DNA of 62,405 nucleotides from an uncultured Prevotellaceae bacterium (GTDB taxonomy: Bacteria; Bacteroidota; Bacteroidia; Bacteroidales; Bacteroidaceae): NCBI GenBank assembly GCA_900318795.1, contig ONLU01000006.1, positions 1 through 62,405 of the forward strand, given 5' to 3'. Of the stretch, positions 1 to 8,444 are shown one piece after another. Numbering within the stretch: position 1 is the stretch's first letter; each line of letters starts with the position of its first letter. The notes beneath the pieces were generated by a model. The model was not told the DNA's origin, ran no database searches, and was given only the letters and a program-made list of their open reading frames with translations. Both the position numbers and the translations under genes were made by a program.

Positions 1-37
1 AAGTATCGGAAAGTTAGAAAAGACTAAAAGGAAGCGT

Positions 38-217
38 ATGATATTCGGTAAGAAGATAAAAGAACTCAGAGAAGAACATGGGATGGTGCAGCGGAAACTA
101 GCGGCTGCACTGGATATAGACACGCCAATGTATAGCAAGATAGAGCGTGGAGAAAGAAAGGCGAAACGGAGTATCTTCGCCATCTCTGATGTCAAAGTCA
201 ATCATTTTTCGTCATAG
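38..217 (+). pseudogene. Truncated XRE-family helix-turn-helix regulator
   Basis: The 59-residue reading frame begins MIFGKKIKELREEHGM and contains a Cro/C1-type helix-turn-helix: the recognition part around residues 25-42 reads LDIDTPMYSKIERGERKAKR. Proteins of this kind in Bacteroidota normally continue with a helical region after the AKR. Here the frame runs into unrelated residues (SIFAISDVKVNHFSS) and stops five bases before the next gene. I therefore read it as a regulator that lost its C-terminus. A functional mini-repressor is possible but less likely. The start is the only ATG that keeps the whole domain. Confidence 0.6.
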
Positions 218-222
218 AAGAT

Positions 223-2619
223 ATGAGACACATTGTATTTTTAGTTTTTTATCTCTTTTCCCTGTTGCCTGTCAGTGCACAACCCAAGGACTATGTCTGG
301 AGCACGCCCAGCGAGAACGCCAGCGGGTCGATGCCCTGCGGAGGTGGAGACATCGGTATGAATGTGTGGGTGGAGAAAGGCGACATCCTGTTCTATGTGT
401 CGCGCTCCGGATGTTTCGACGAGAACAACACCCTGCTCAAGCAAGGCCGCTTCCGCATCAGTCTCTCGCCGGGGCTCAACATGAAGCACTTCCGCCAGAT
501 TCTGCACCTGGGCGAGGGCTATGTCGAGATTACCGACGGGCACATCAGCGTCCAGCTGTGGGCTGATGTCAGCAAACCTGTGGTCCATGCTGACATCGTC
601 AGTCCCGATACCGGGCTGGTGGTGGCTGCCACCTACGAGAATTGGCGAACCCGTGACATCGAGCTCACCAAGCGCGAGCGGTTCCAGACCAGCTATAAGT
701 TTGCCGCACCCAAGGGACTGAGAACCCGTGCCGACAGCATTGTGACTACCGACCAGTGCGTCACGTTCATGCACCAGAATGGTGCTACGACCATCTTCGA
801 TGCCACTGTCAGCCAGCAGCGCATGGACGCAGTGAAGGACCGCTTGTATAATCCCTTGAAGAACCTCGTCTTCGGTGGGCGCATGAGCGGACAGGGGCTG
901 GTGTTCATGGACAAGGTCGATGGACACTATGCCAGCAGCGACTACGAGGGGTGGATGTATGTCTCACCGCAGCCTCAGAAGCAGTTTCACCTCAACATCA
1001 CACTTGCCCGTCTGCAGGGCACCGTAGCTGACTGGAACGCCCAGTTGGCAGCGACCGAGCAGAGCATTCGCCACGATGCCGACCGTGAGGTCTCGCGCCA
1101 GTGGTGGCGTGGCTTCTGGCAGCGCAGCTACGTTGAAATAGTTCAAAGTTCAAAGTTCAAAGTTCAAAGTTCTCTGACCGCTGGTCAGAGTGTGGCGATG
1201 CAATCTCAGACCAAGGTCAGAGCGACCCAAGGTTCGATGAAAAAATTCTCAGACCAAGGTCAGAGCGACCCAAGGGTCGATGACAAAGTTCAAGGGTATG
1301 AGTCTCTCATTCGCAATTACCAGCTGTTCCGCTATATGCTGGGGTGCAACAGCAGAGGCCAGTGGCCTACCAAGTTCAATGGTGGACTCTTCACCTTCGA
1401 CCCCGAGTACGTTAACCCTGCTGAAGAATACCACCTCTCACCCGACTTCCGCAACTGGGGTGGGGGAGTCCATACAGCCCAGAACCAGCGGCTGGTCTAC
1501 TGGCCCATGCTCAAGAACGGCGACTGGGACCTGTTGAAGCCACAGCTCGACTTCTATCTGAACATCTACCGCAATGCCGAGGAACGCTCGCGCCTCTATT
1601 GGGGACACGAGGGAGCCTGCCTGACCGAACAGATAGAGAACTACGGCCTGCCCTGCTATCCTGAGTACGGAACCAAGCGCCCCGAGGGCTTCGATCCCGG
1701 CATGGAGCGCAATGCATGGCTCGAGTACGAGTGGGACACGTGCCTGGAGTTCTGCATGATGGCACTCGAGGTCCATCGCTACAGCGGCTGCGACATCACG
1801 GAGTACATCCCCATGATACAGTCCTGCCTTCGCTTTTTTGACGAGCACTACCAGTATCTTGCCAACCGGCGGGGTGCCAAGCGGCTCGACGCCAACGGCC
1901 ATCTGGTGCTCTATCCCGGTTCTGGAGGCGAGACTTTCAAGGGAGCCTACAACTCCACCTCCACCATTGCCGCCCTGCGCACCGTGACAGCGGCGTTCAT
2001 GGATTATGCCAAGGAGCAAAAGGACACAGCTCTTACCTCTTATCTCCAGCCTCTTGCCTCTCGTATTCCACCCATCACCGTCCGTGACGGCAGGCTGCAG
2101 CCTGCACTACACTACGAACGGGTGCAGAATGTCGAGACCACCCAGCTCTATCCCGTCTTTCCCTGGCGCATGTACGGCGTGGGACGTCCTGATTTGCAGA
2201 TAGCCCGCCGGACCTACCAGAGCGACACACTGGCACTGAAGTTCCGCTCACATGTCGGGTGGAAGCAAGACGCTATCTGGGCAGCCTGCCTCGGACTCAC
2301 CAGCGAAGCCCAGCGGCTCGTCACGCTCAAGATGGGCGACGGTCCTCATCGCTTCCCCGCCTTCTGGGGACCAGGCTACGACTGGACACCCGACCACAAC
2401 TGGGGCGGTTCGGGCATGATTGCCATGCAGGAGATGCTCCTGCAGGAGGTCGACGACAAGATCTACCTCTTCCCTTCCTGGCCCCGCCAGTGGGATGTGC
2501 GCATCCGCCTTCACGCCTCGCACAACACCGTCGTCGAGGCTGAGCTCCGTGGTGGCAAGGTCGTCAATCTCCGTGTCACCCCAGCCCGCCGCAAGAAGGA
2601 CGTCATCTATAACCGTTAG
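223..2619 (+). CDS. DUF5703-type secreted glycoside hydrolase-like protein
   Basis: A 798-residue protein with a clear signal peptide (residues 1-19, ending VSAQP). The N-terminal part (about 22-300) begins DYVWSTPSENASGSMPCGGGDIGMNVW, here recognised as the DUF5703 N-terminal domain of Bacteroidota glycosidase-like proteins. The C-terminal part (about 365-780) looks like an (alpha/alpha)6 barrel related to GH95-type enzymes, with conserved aromatic and acidic stretches such as WGHEGACLTEQ and GPGYDWTPDHNWGG. Substrate unknown. Residues about 306-357 are low-complexity and are encoded by a repeat cassette at 1141-1295, which interrupts the sequence between the two domains. A further pyrimidine-rich stretch near 2028-2075 encodes LTSYLQPLASR. 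The gene stands alone and is separated from the xylan locus by housekeeping genes. Confidence 0.72.
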   Translation: MRHIVFLVFYLFSLLPVSAQPKDYVWSTPSENASGSMPCGGGDIGMNVWVEKGDILFYVSRSGCFDENNTLLKQGRFRISLSPGLNMKHFRQILHLGEGYVEITDGHISVQLWADVSKPVVHADIVSPDTGLVVAATYENWRTRDIELTKRERFQTSYKFAAPKGLRTRADSIVTTDQCVTFMHQNGATTIFDATVSQQRMDAVKDRLYNPLKNLVFGGRMSGQGLVFMDKVDGHYASSDYEGWMYVSPQPQKQFHLNITLARLQGTVADWNAQLAATEQSIRHDADREVSRQWWRGFWQRSYVEIVQSSKFKVQSSLTAGQSVAMQSQTKVRATQGSMKKFSDQGQSDPRVDDKVQGYESLIRNYQLFRYMLGCNSRGQWPTKFNGGLFTFDPEYVNPAEEYHLSPDFRNWGGGVHTAQNQRLVYWPMLKNGDWDLLKPQLDFYLNIYRNAEERSRLYWGHEGACLTEQIENYGLPCYPEYGTKRPEGFDPGMERNAWLEYEWDTCLEFCMMALEVHRYSGCDITEYIPMIQSCLRFFDEHYQYLANRRGAKRLDANGHLVLYPGSGGETFKGAYNSTSTIAALRTVTAAFMDYAKEQKDTALTSYLQPLASRIPPITVRDGRLQPALHYERVQNVETTQLYPVFPWRMYGVGRPDLQIARRTYQSDTLALKFRSHVGWKQDAIWAACLGLTSEAQRLVTLKMGDGPHRFPAFWGPGYDWTPDHNWGGSGMIAMQEMLLQEVDDKIYLFPSWPRQWDVRIRLHASHNTVVEAELRGGKVVNLRVTPARRKKDVIYNR
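1141..1295. repeat. Composite in-frame repeat cassette (heptamers plus palindromes)
   Basis: The cassette starts with about four copies of the heptamer GTTCAAA, then a palindrome (CTCTGACC-GCT-GGTCAGAG followed by TGTGGCGATGCAAT). Two copies of a second unit follow: CAGACC-AA-GGTCAGAG joined to CGACCCAAGG(G)TTCGATGA, then another GTTCAA. It contains no stop in the gene's frame. The same unit is found inside the GH43 gene at 49574-49647, where both encode the peptide TKVRATQGSM. Confidence 0.85.
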
Positions 2620-2739
2620 TCCAAATGAGACTTCGTTTTTTTGCGGGAAAGTTTGTCAGAAATCTCACCCATTGGCGTGGCACTGATAGGCATTGGTGCT
2701 GCCCTTGGGTGGAAGATCAAGAGACTTGGAACAGCATCG

Positions 2740-2887
2740 TGAAAATAAATCGCCGCCCTGGGCATTCACATGCTGTGGGCGGCGACCAATCCAATTACCA
2801 TGAAAAAACTACTAACCTTATTATATATTTAAACGTATGAATCCTGTGTCATATTCAGAAATGAATCTAAGCCTCTGCTTCTTTTTG
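2740..2887 (-). ncRNA. Candidate minus-strand small RNA
   Basis: On the minus strand a TACCTTTG -7 box (2901-2894) is followed about 140 nt later by the hairpin CGCCGCCC-N18-GGGCGGCG (2784-2751) and then ATTTATTTTC, which resembles an intrinsic terminator. The stretch between has no long open frame. The transcript is inferred from promoter and terminator alone. The hairpin could equally belong to a plus-strand leader, because an ATG lies 16 bases after it on that strand. Confidence 0.3.
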
Positions 2888-2903
2888 ACACTGCAAAGGT
2901 AGC

Positions 2904-2941
2904 ACAAAAAGAGAGCGTCCGCAAGAATATTCTGCGAACGC
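2904..2941 (-). terminator. Intrinsic terminator of mdh
   Basis: Minus-strand stem GCGTTCGCA / TGCGGACGC with loop GAATATTCT, nine pairs with one G-U, followed by TCTCTTTTTG. It lies 50 bases past the mdh stop codon. Confidence 0.75.
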
Positions 2942-2990
2942 CCCGATTTTTATAGCGAAAAGGTTTGCTGTCAGACCTTTTTACACTTTT

Positions 2991-3983
2991 TTAGAGGTTT
3001 GGATTGATCTTGCTCCACTCAGAGATGGGGGGAACGATGTTCAGCGTCACCAGCTCGTCGCGCATCTTGCACAGGTGCTCGTAGCTCTGGTCGAGCTTGG
3101 CGTTCTCCTCAGCAGTACCCTGAGGAACCTCGAACTTGGCACCCTCGGCAGTCATGGTGGTCTTCATAGCCATCATGATGTGGTCGTACTTGTCGGTCTT
3201 CACATAAGTGCCTACGGGGAAGCGGAAGGGCTCACCACCCATAGCGGCACGAATCATCTCGACAGAGAGGTAAGAGGGGCTCTGGAACGAAGAGCGTCCG
3301 CGGAGCTCGATAATCTTGGCACCACCCTTGGTGACATCCACCTTCATCTGCTCCCACTCGTCAGCGGGGAACTCGTCAGTACCGATGATGTCGGTCAGCT
3401 TGCGGCCCTTGATGGTTACGTGGCTGCCAAAGACTGCCATCTGCTCGCCGTGGCCACCGTAGGTAGCGCAACCTTCAATCTCGCTCTGCATGACACCGAA
3501 CTTCTTAGCCAGTGCAGACTGCAGACGGGTGGTGTCCAGACCAGCCAGTGTGGTGACCTGTCCGGGCTTCAAGCCAGAATAGAGCAGGGTAACCAGACCG
3601 GTGAGGTCGGCGGGGTTGAAGATGATGACAACATGCTTGACATCAGGGCAGTATTTCTTGATGTTCTGGCCCAGCTCCTCGGCAATCTTGCAGTTGCCTG
3701 CGAGTAAGTCCTCACGGGTCATGCCAGCCTTACGGGGAGCGCCACCGGAAGAGATGATGTACTTGGCGTTGCGGAATGCCTCCTCGGCATCGGTGGTGGC
3801 AACGATGTTCACGTTGTCGAAGCCACTCTGGCGCATCTCCTCAGCTACACCCTCGGGAGAGAATACGTCATAGAGACAAATTTCACTTGTCAGACCCATC
3901 ATCAGAGCGGTCTGAGCCATGTTTGAACCAATCATGCCAGCTGCGCCGACGATGGTCAGTTTGTCGTTGGTTAAAAATGCCAT
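2991..3983 (-). CDS. mdh: Malate dehydrogenase
   Basis: A 330-residue NAD-dependent malate dehydrogenase (malate to oxaloacetate), cytoplasmic. It serves the partial TCA branch that Prevotella runs reductively toward succinate. The Rossmann motif GAAGMIG is at 13-19, the substrate-loop arginines are in APRKAGMTR (82-90), the conserved LDTTR is at 149-153 and the catalytic histidine is His178 in GGHGE. Length matches the family. The gene has its own -7 box and its own terminator, so it is probably monocistronic. A related lactate dehydrogenase is unlikely, because the active-site loop carries the APRKAG arginine of malate dehydrogenases. Confidence 0.93.
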   Translation of the reverse strand: MAFLTNDKLTIVGAAGMIGSNMAQTALMMGLTSEICLYDVFSPEGVAEEMRQSGFDNVNIVATTDAEEAFRNAKYIISSGGAPRKAGMTREDLLAGNCKIAEELGQNIKKYCPDVKHVVIIFNPADLTGLVTLLYSGLKPGQVTTLAGLDTTRLQSALAKKFGVMQSEIEGCATYGGHGEQMAVFGSHVTIKGRKLTDIIGTDEFPADEWEQMKVDVTKGGAKIIELRGRSSFQSPSYLSVEMIRAAMGGEPFRFPVGTYVKTDKYDHIMMAMKTTMTAEGAKFEVPQGTAEENAKLDQSYEHLCKMRDELVTLNIVPPISEWSKINPNL

Positions 3984-4022
3984 ACTAATTTACGTTTTAA
4001 CAATTTACTTATTAATATGCTG

Positions 4023-4030
4023 CAAAGATA
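4023..4030 (-). promoter_or_regulatory. mdh promoter -7 box
   Basis: TATCTTTG on the minus strand fits the Bacteroidota -7 consensus TAnnTTTG. It would give a leader of about 30 nt. The upstream -33 position falls in the heptamer repeat at 4039-4066. Confidence 0.65.
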
Positions 4031-4038
4031 CAAAATAA

Positions 4039-4066
4039 AGTGAAAAGTGAAAAGTGAAAGGTGAAA
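4039..4066. repeat. AGTGAAA heptamer tandem repeat
   Basis: Four copies of a 7-bp unit (AGTGAAA three times, GGTGAAA once) between the divergent mdh and ATPase genes. It overlies the -33 region of the mdh promoter, so copy-number change could alter promoter strength. Confidence 0.85.
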
Positions 4067-4168
4067 AATTTAATGATTATTTAATGTATGCCTGCCTCTT
4101 TGCAAAGTCTGTATGACAAAACTGACGAAAAACTCGTCTGAAACGGTGGCTAATTGAAAAATAATCGC

Positions 4169-4176
4169 TATATTTG
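4169..4176 (+). promoter_or_regulatory. Promoter -7 box of the ATPase/DUF4435 pair
   Basis: TATATTTG matches TAnnTTTG and ends 18 bases before the ATG at 4195. Because of this, the in-frame TTG at 4174 cannot be the start codon. Confidence 0.65.
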
Positions 4177-4194
4177 CAGCAAAACTTGGAAACT

Positions 4195-4998
4195 ATGAAG
4201 TACGCAAACCATATCAAGCAGATAGAGATAGACTCCCTGTGGAGCGGCAAGAAGCACATCTTGTGGACGTTAGACCCGCATGTCAACATTCTGAGCGGCA
4301 TCAACGGGGTGGGCAAGAGTACCATCCTGAACAAGGTGTTTCGCAGTGTCAGTACCAATGGTGACCTGGTCAACCATCTGCTGAAGGGGGTACACATCAC
4401 GGTAGAGCCTGAGGATGCTACGCACATCAGGTTTGACATCATCCGCTCGCTGGACTCGCCGGTGCTGGACTCGGAAACCATGAACATGGTGGACTCGCGC
4501 ATCCGCTCGGCCCTGGACTTCCAGTTGTACCACCTGCAGCGCAAGTATCTGGACTATCAGGTGAACATCGGCAACAGGATTATCTCAGCGCTGCAGCAGG
4601 GGCACACGGAGGAGGCCCAGCTGCTGTCAGAATCGAAGAAGCGCTTCCAGGACATGGTGGACGACCTGTTTGAAGAGACGGGCAAGAAAATAGTCCGTAC
4701 GGAGAACGAGATACGCTTCTCGCAGATTGGTGAGACGCTGGTGCCCTACCAGCTGTCAAGTGGCGAGAAGCAGATGCTGGCCATACTGCTGACGGTGCTG
4801 GTGGAGGACCAGCAGCCGTATGTGCTGTTCATGGACGAGCCGGAGGTCAGTCTGCATATAGAATGGCAGAAACGGCTCATCGACCTCATCGTAGAGTTGA
4901 ATCCCAATGTGCAGATTATTCTGACCACCCACTCGCCAGCCGTCATCATGAACGGATGGCTGGACAAGGTGACGGAAGTGAGTGACATAGAGGTGTGA
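4195..4998 (+). CDS. AAA/ABC-type ATPase, partner of a DUF4435 protein
   Basis: A 267-residue soluble ATPase of the SMC/OLD-like ABC class. Walker A GINGVGKST is at 35-43, an ABC-signature-like LSSGEKQ near 186-192, Walker B LFMDEPE near 211-218 and the switch histidine in TTHSP near 242-246. The short middle section lacks a long coiled coil. It is followed after 27 bases by a DUF4435/TOPRIM gene, and such pairs are known from the PARIS anti-phage system (AriA ATPase with AriB TOPRIM nuclease) and from OLD nucleases. The protein is shorter than typical AriA, so a housekeeping DNA-related role is also possible. The start is set by the ATG just downstream of the -7 box. Confidence 0.8.
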   Translation: MKYANHIKQIEIDSLWSGKKHILWTLDPHVNILSGINGVGKSTILNKVFRSVSTNGDLVNHLLKGVHITVEPEDATHIRFDIIRSLDSPVLDSETMNMVDSRIRSALDFQLYHLQRKYLDYQVNIGNRIISALQQGHTEEAQLLSESKKRFQDMVDDLFEETGKKIVRTENEIRFSQIGETLVPYQLSSGEKQMLAILLTVLVEDQQPYVLFMDEPEVSLHIEWQKRLIDLIVELNPNVQIILTTHSPAVIMNGWLDKVTEVSDIEV

Positions 4999-5025
4999 AC
5001 GGTTAACGGTGAAAGTTGCAAGGTT

Positions 5026-6039
5026 ATGGCAAACCGGCTGAAGGATAATCTCAATTCGCAGTACTTCGAGGCGGCGAACCGCCTGAAATCGAAGCAGGCA
5101 CGGCGCAGAATCGTGGCTTATGTAGAGAGCTACGACGACATCTATTTCTGGCGCACCGTGCTCAGTCCGTTTGAGAACGCTGAGCGTTACTTTGAGGTGA
5201 TGCTACCTTCGCACCAGAAGCTGGAGCGCGGCAAGAAGTCGGTGCTGATGAACTTTGTTGGCGACCATGTGGGACCGGACATGATAGCTTGTGTCGACGC
5301 AGACTTCGACTATCTGCTGCAGGGAGCCACACCGCAGTCGAAGAAAGTGCTGGAGAGCCCCTATGTCTTCCACACCTATGCCTATGCCATCGAGAATCTG
5401 CAGTGCTATGCCCCTTCGCTGCACGAGACGTGTGTGGCAGTGACTCTGAACGACCATCGCATCTTCGACTTCGAGGAGTATCTGCGCCTGTACTCCGATG
5501 CGATATTCCCACTGTTCGTATGGTCAGTATGGTTCTACCGTACGGGCAGGCACAACCGGTTCTCGCTGACCGACTTTGGCCGTATAGTCGACCCCGGAGG
5601 ATTCAATGTGCAGGAACCGCAGCACAGCATTGACCACTTGCGCAAGAAGGTCGCTGTGAAGGTGCGCCAGCTGCAGGCTGAGTATCCCGACAACAAGGAG
5701 GAGTTCCTGAAGACCAAGGAGAGCATCAAGGCCTTGGGAGTGACAGCGCAGACTACCTACCTCTACATACAGGGACACCAATTGTTTGACAATGTGGTAG
5801 TGCCTATTCTAAACAAAGTGTGCAACCGTCTGCGTCAGGAACGTCAGGACGAGATAGCCCGTACGGCGCGACACCACATGCAGAAGCGCAACGAAATGTC
5901 CTGCTACGAACACTCGTTGCAGGACATCCGTCAGTCGCTGAAGAAGAATACAGGCTATCAGCTGTCGCCTCAGTTCCTGCGTATCCGGCAGGACCTGGAG
6001 CAGTATTTTACGACAGCACGTAAGTCTCCAGAAATTTGA
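5026..6039 (+). CDS. DUF4435 (TOPRIM-like) protein
   Basis: A 337-residue protein. Its first 100 residues carry the TOPRIM-like acidic pattern: Glu34 in VAYVESYDDIYFW and the aspartates of CVDADFDYL (91-96). This is what I recognise as DUF4435, a putative metal-dependent nuclease domain. The remainder is helical with no motif I can name. It is encoded with the ATPase at 4195-4998, so the two probably form a complex in which the ATPase controls the nuclease. Its 3' end overlaps the convergent manA gene by 32 bases. Function (phage defence or DNA repair) is inferred from family pairing only. Confidence 0.75.
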   Translation: MANRLKDNLNSQYFEAANRLKSKQARRRIVAYVESYDDIYFWRTVLSPFENAERYFEVMLPSHQKLERGKKSVLMNFVGDHVGPDMIACVDADFDYLLQGATPQSKKVLESPYVFHTYAYAIENLQCYAPSLHETCVAVTLNDHRIFDFEEYLRLYSDAIFPLFVWSVWFYRTGRHNRFSLTDFGRIVDPGGFNVQEPQHSIDHLRKKVAVKVRQLQAEYPDNKEEFLKTKESIKALGVTAQTTYLYIQGHQLFDNVVVPILNKVCNRLRQERQDEIARTARHHMQKRNEMSCYEHSLQDIRQSLKKNTGYQLSPQFLRIRQDLEQYFTTARKSPEI

Positions 6040-6910
6040 TAGTCCCCTCGGCACGCACCTCCCTGGCTGTGGCAGGGATGAGCAGTGTCTCGCCGGCACG
6101 GAACGGCACTTCCTCGCCGTCGACGCTCAGCAAGCCTTCGCCCTTCAGACCGATGAGAATGACAAACGAGTCAAGCTCGGAGTAGTCGATGGTCATAGGT
6201 TCGGTGAGGTCGTAGACCGCCGTGTTGAAATAGGGACATTCCACCAGCAACTGACCCTCGTTCTTCTGGGGAGTATAGTGCTGCCGATAGTCCGGCAGGA
6301 CGGTGTAGTTGATGCTCTCAGCAGCCTCCTGGGTGTGCAGCTGTCGCAGGTAGCCGTCTTTGTCGCGCCGCTTGTAGTCGTAGATGCGGTAGGTGACATC
6401 CGAGGTCTGTTGGATCTCTGCCAGATAACACCCTGCCCCAATGGCATGGATACGACCAGCAGGGATGAAGAAGCAGTCGCCCTCATGGACATGGTATTGA
6501 GCCAGTGCGTCGCAGATGGTGTCGTTGGCTACCATCTCCTTGTATTGGTCTGGCGTAATCTGCATCTTCAGTCCGTTGTAGAGCTTGGCTGTAGGCTGTG
6601 AATCCATGACGTACCACATCTCCGTCTTTCCTCGGGGCTTGCCCTGTCGGTGGGCTATCTCGTCGGTGGGATGTACTTGGATGCTCAGGTCCTGATGGGC
6701 GTCAATGAACTTGATGAGCAGTGGAAACTCGTCGCCAAAGCGCTGGTAGTTGGCTTCGCCCACCAACTGTCCCTTGAGTGCCTTGACCAAATCGTTGAGC
6801 TTTTGCCCGTCACAGGGCGTTTCATTGCCAGGGACACCGCTGATTTGCCAGCTCTCCGTGCCCCAGATGAGGGTTTTCACCAAAGGTGTGAACTTGTAGT
6901 AGTTTATCAT
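6008..6910 (-). CDS. manA: Mannose-6-phosphate isomerase, class I
   Basis: A 300-residue cupin enzyme that interconverts mannose 6-phosphate and fructose 6-phosphate. It has the short type I form common in Bacteroidota. The zinc ligands are visible: Gln78 and His80 in SIQVHP, Glu97 in KTEMWY and His155 in GRIHAIGAG. The C-terminus is a second small cupin. It lies 73 bases downstream of trkH on the same strand, so it may be read from the dxs operon. Its own -7 box was not found. Confidence 0.92.
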   Translation of the reverse strand: MINYYKFTPLVKTLIWGTESWQISGVPGNETPCDGQKLNDLVKALKGQLVGEANYQRFGDEFPLLIKFIDAHQDLSIQVHPTDEIAHRQGKPRGKTEMWYVMDSQPTAKLYNGLKMQITPDQYKEMVANDTICDALAQYHVHEGDCFFIPAGRIHAIGAGCYLAEIQQTSDVTYRIYDYKRRDKDGYLRQLHTQEAAESINYTVLPDYRQHYTPQKNEGQLLVECPYFNTAVYDLTEPMTIDYSELDSFVILIGLKGEGLLSVDGEEVPFRAGETLLIPATAREVRAEGTIKFLETYVLS

Positions 6911-6983
6911 ATGTATTCTATCATTAGCAGTGCTTGTTTTGTATGTTACTTTACATGAGATACGATTGGTTATCGGTTTTTAC

Positions 6984-8444
6984 TTAGTTGTCTTTCCAGA
7001 AAGCCCGCGTGAAGAGTACCAGCACCGACATGATTTCCAGACGGCCTACCAGCATGAGGAACGAGCAGGTCCACTTGATGTGTATGGGCAGTTCGCCCCA
7101 CGACAGGACGGGCCCTATCTCCGTGCTCAGCGAGGCTCCCACATTGCTGATGCAGCTCAGTGAAATCACCGTGGAGTTGGTGTAGTCAATGCCTGCCATC
7201 ACCATGAGGGTAGCGGTGATGAGCACCATGAAGGTAAAGATGGCAAAGAATGCCAGCAGGGTGGACAACTTCTGCTGGGATACCGTCTGGCCGTTCACCT
7301 TGACAGGCAGTATGGCGTTGGGGTGGAGAATGCGTCGGAACTCATTGCGCAACACCTTGAACACCATGACCAGTCGGATGCACTTGAAGCCTCCCGTGGT
7401 AGACCCTGAGCAGGCCCCGATGAACATCAGACAGCCCAGGACAATCCAGGTGATGCGCGGCCACATGGCTGCATCGTCGTTGAAGATGCCCGTAGTGGTC
7501 ATGAACGACACTACATGGAAGAGCGAGGACCGGAAGGCGCGCTCCAGCCCATATCCGTTGCGGGTTATCAGCAGGTAGGCTATGAAGACGGTTGCCGACA
7601 CAATGATAAAAATGTATAGTTTGAACTCGGAACTCCTGAAGAGGTTGCCCACCTTGAACTTGAAGATGGCCATGTAGAGCATGGCAAAGTTGATGCCTGC
7701 CAGAAACTGGTACAGCACGGAAACGTACTCGATGGCCGGGGAGTTGAAATAGGTCGTCGTGTCGTTATGCGTGGCAAAACCGCCCGTGGCCGTAGTGGTC
7801 ATAGCGTAGTTGATGCTGTCGAACCAACTCATGCCACATGCGTAGAACGAGAGTACGCAGGCAATGGTCAGACCCAGATAGATGGTCCAGATCCATTTGG
7901 CCATGGTGGACAGTCGCGGATGCATCTTGGAACGCATCGGTCCTGTGGCCTCGGCCGAGAACACCTTCACACTGCCGCTGCCTACCATGGAGGGCAGAAT
8001 GGCGATGGTGAAGAAGACGATTCCCAAACCGCCTATCCACTGCGTCTGCGTGCGCCAATAGAGGATGCCATGAGGCAACCACTCTACGTCGTCGAGAATA
8101 GTGGCACCTGTCGTGGTAAAGCCGGACATGGTCTCGAAGAAGGCATCGGTGACGCTGGGGATATAGCCTCCGATGAGGAAGGGCTGCATGCCGAAGAAGG
8201 TAAAGATCACCCAGCTGGCCGTGACCAGAAAGTAGCTGTCGCGACGGCTGAGGTTGTTGGTGGCATTGCGCCCCATGTATTTGAATACGAAGCCCGCACT
8301 CACTGTCAGCAGGGTGGCTGTGAGGAACGGCAACATGTCGTCTTCGCCATAACACAAGGATATGGCCACACAAATGGCCAGCATGGTGCCCAGCAGGAAC
8401 AGCAGGGAACCTATGATCTTGTATATCAGCGGGAAGTTTACCAT
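6984..8444 (-). CDS. trkH: Trk potassium uptake channel subunit
   Basis: A 486-residue inner-membrane protein with about ten hydrophobic segments and four pore loops of the TrkH/KtrB type. The first filter reads TTTGAT (110-115), the others include TATGGF, TTTGIF and SNVGAS, each with the conserved glycine. It pairs with the TrkA ring encoded immediately upstream (7-base overlap), which gates K+ uptake. Confidence 0.93.
   Translation of the reverse strand: MVNFPLIYKIIGSLLFLLGTMLAICVAISLCYGEDDMLPFLTATLLTVSAGFVFKYMGRNATNNLSRRDSYFLVTASWVIFTFFGMQPFLIGGYIPSVTDAFFETMSGFTTTGATILDDVEWLPHGILYWRTQTQWIGGLGIVFFTIAILPSMVGSGSVKVFSAEATGPMRSKMHPRLSTMAKWIWTIYLGLTIACVLSFYACGMSWFDSINYAMTTTATGGFATHNDTTTYFNSPAIEYVSVLYQFLAGINFAMLYMAIFKFKVGNLFRSSEFKLYIFIIVSATVFIAYLLITRNGYGLERAFRSSLFHVVSFMTTTGIFNDDAAMWPRITWIVLGCLMFIGACSGSTTGGFKCIRLVMVFKVLRNEFRRILHPNAILPVKVNGQTVSQQKLSTLLAFFAIFTFMVLITATLMVMAGIDYTNSTVISLSCISNVGASLSTEIGPVLSWGELPIHIKWTCSFLMLVGRLEIMSVLVLFTRAFWKDN

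Larger units (their letters stand above)
2620..2990. other. Gene-free stretch with hairpins
   Basis: No convincing protein gene. The stretch holds a strong hairpin at 2751-2784 (CGCCGCCC / GGGCGGCG), an 11-codon frame at 2800-2832 (MKKLLTLLYI) that looks like the start of a signal peptide but stops at once, a minus-strand -7 box at 2894-2901 and the mdh terminator. A frame at about 2634-2742 encodes a hydrophobic tail-like peptide (ISPIGVALIGIGAALGW) that could be the remnant of a lost gene. Confidence 0.5.

Noticed and set aside
2634-2742. Hydrophobic peptide ISPIGVALIGIGAALGW as a small membrane protein
   Set aside because: It has no ATG start in frame and no ribosome-binding site. At most it is the relic of a lost gene.
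3075-3707. Long open frame antisense to mdh
   Set aside because: It is the shadow of a strongly coding gene with high third-position GC and has no recognisable protein features.
4174-4194. Earlier TTG start of the ATPase gene
   Set aside because: The TTG is part of the TATATTTG -7 box, so it would not be in the transcript.
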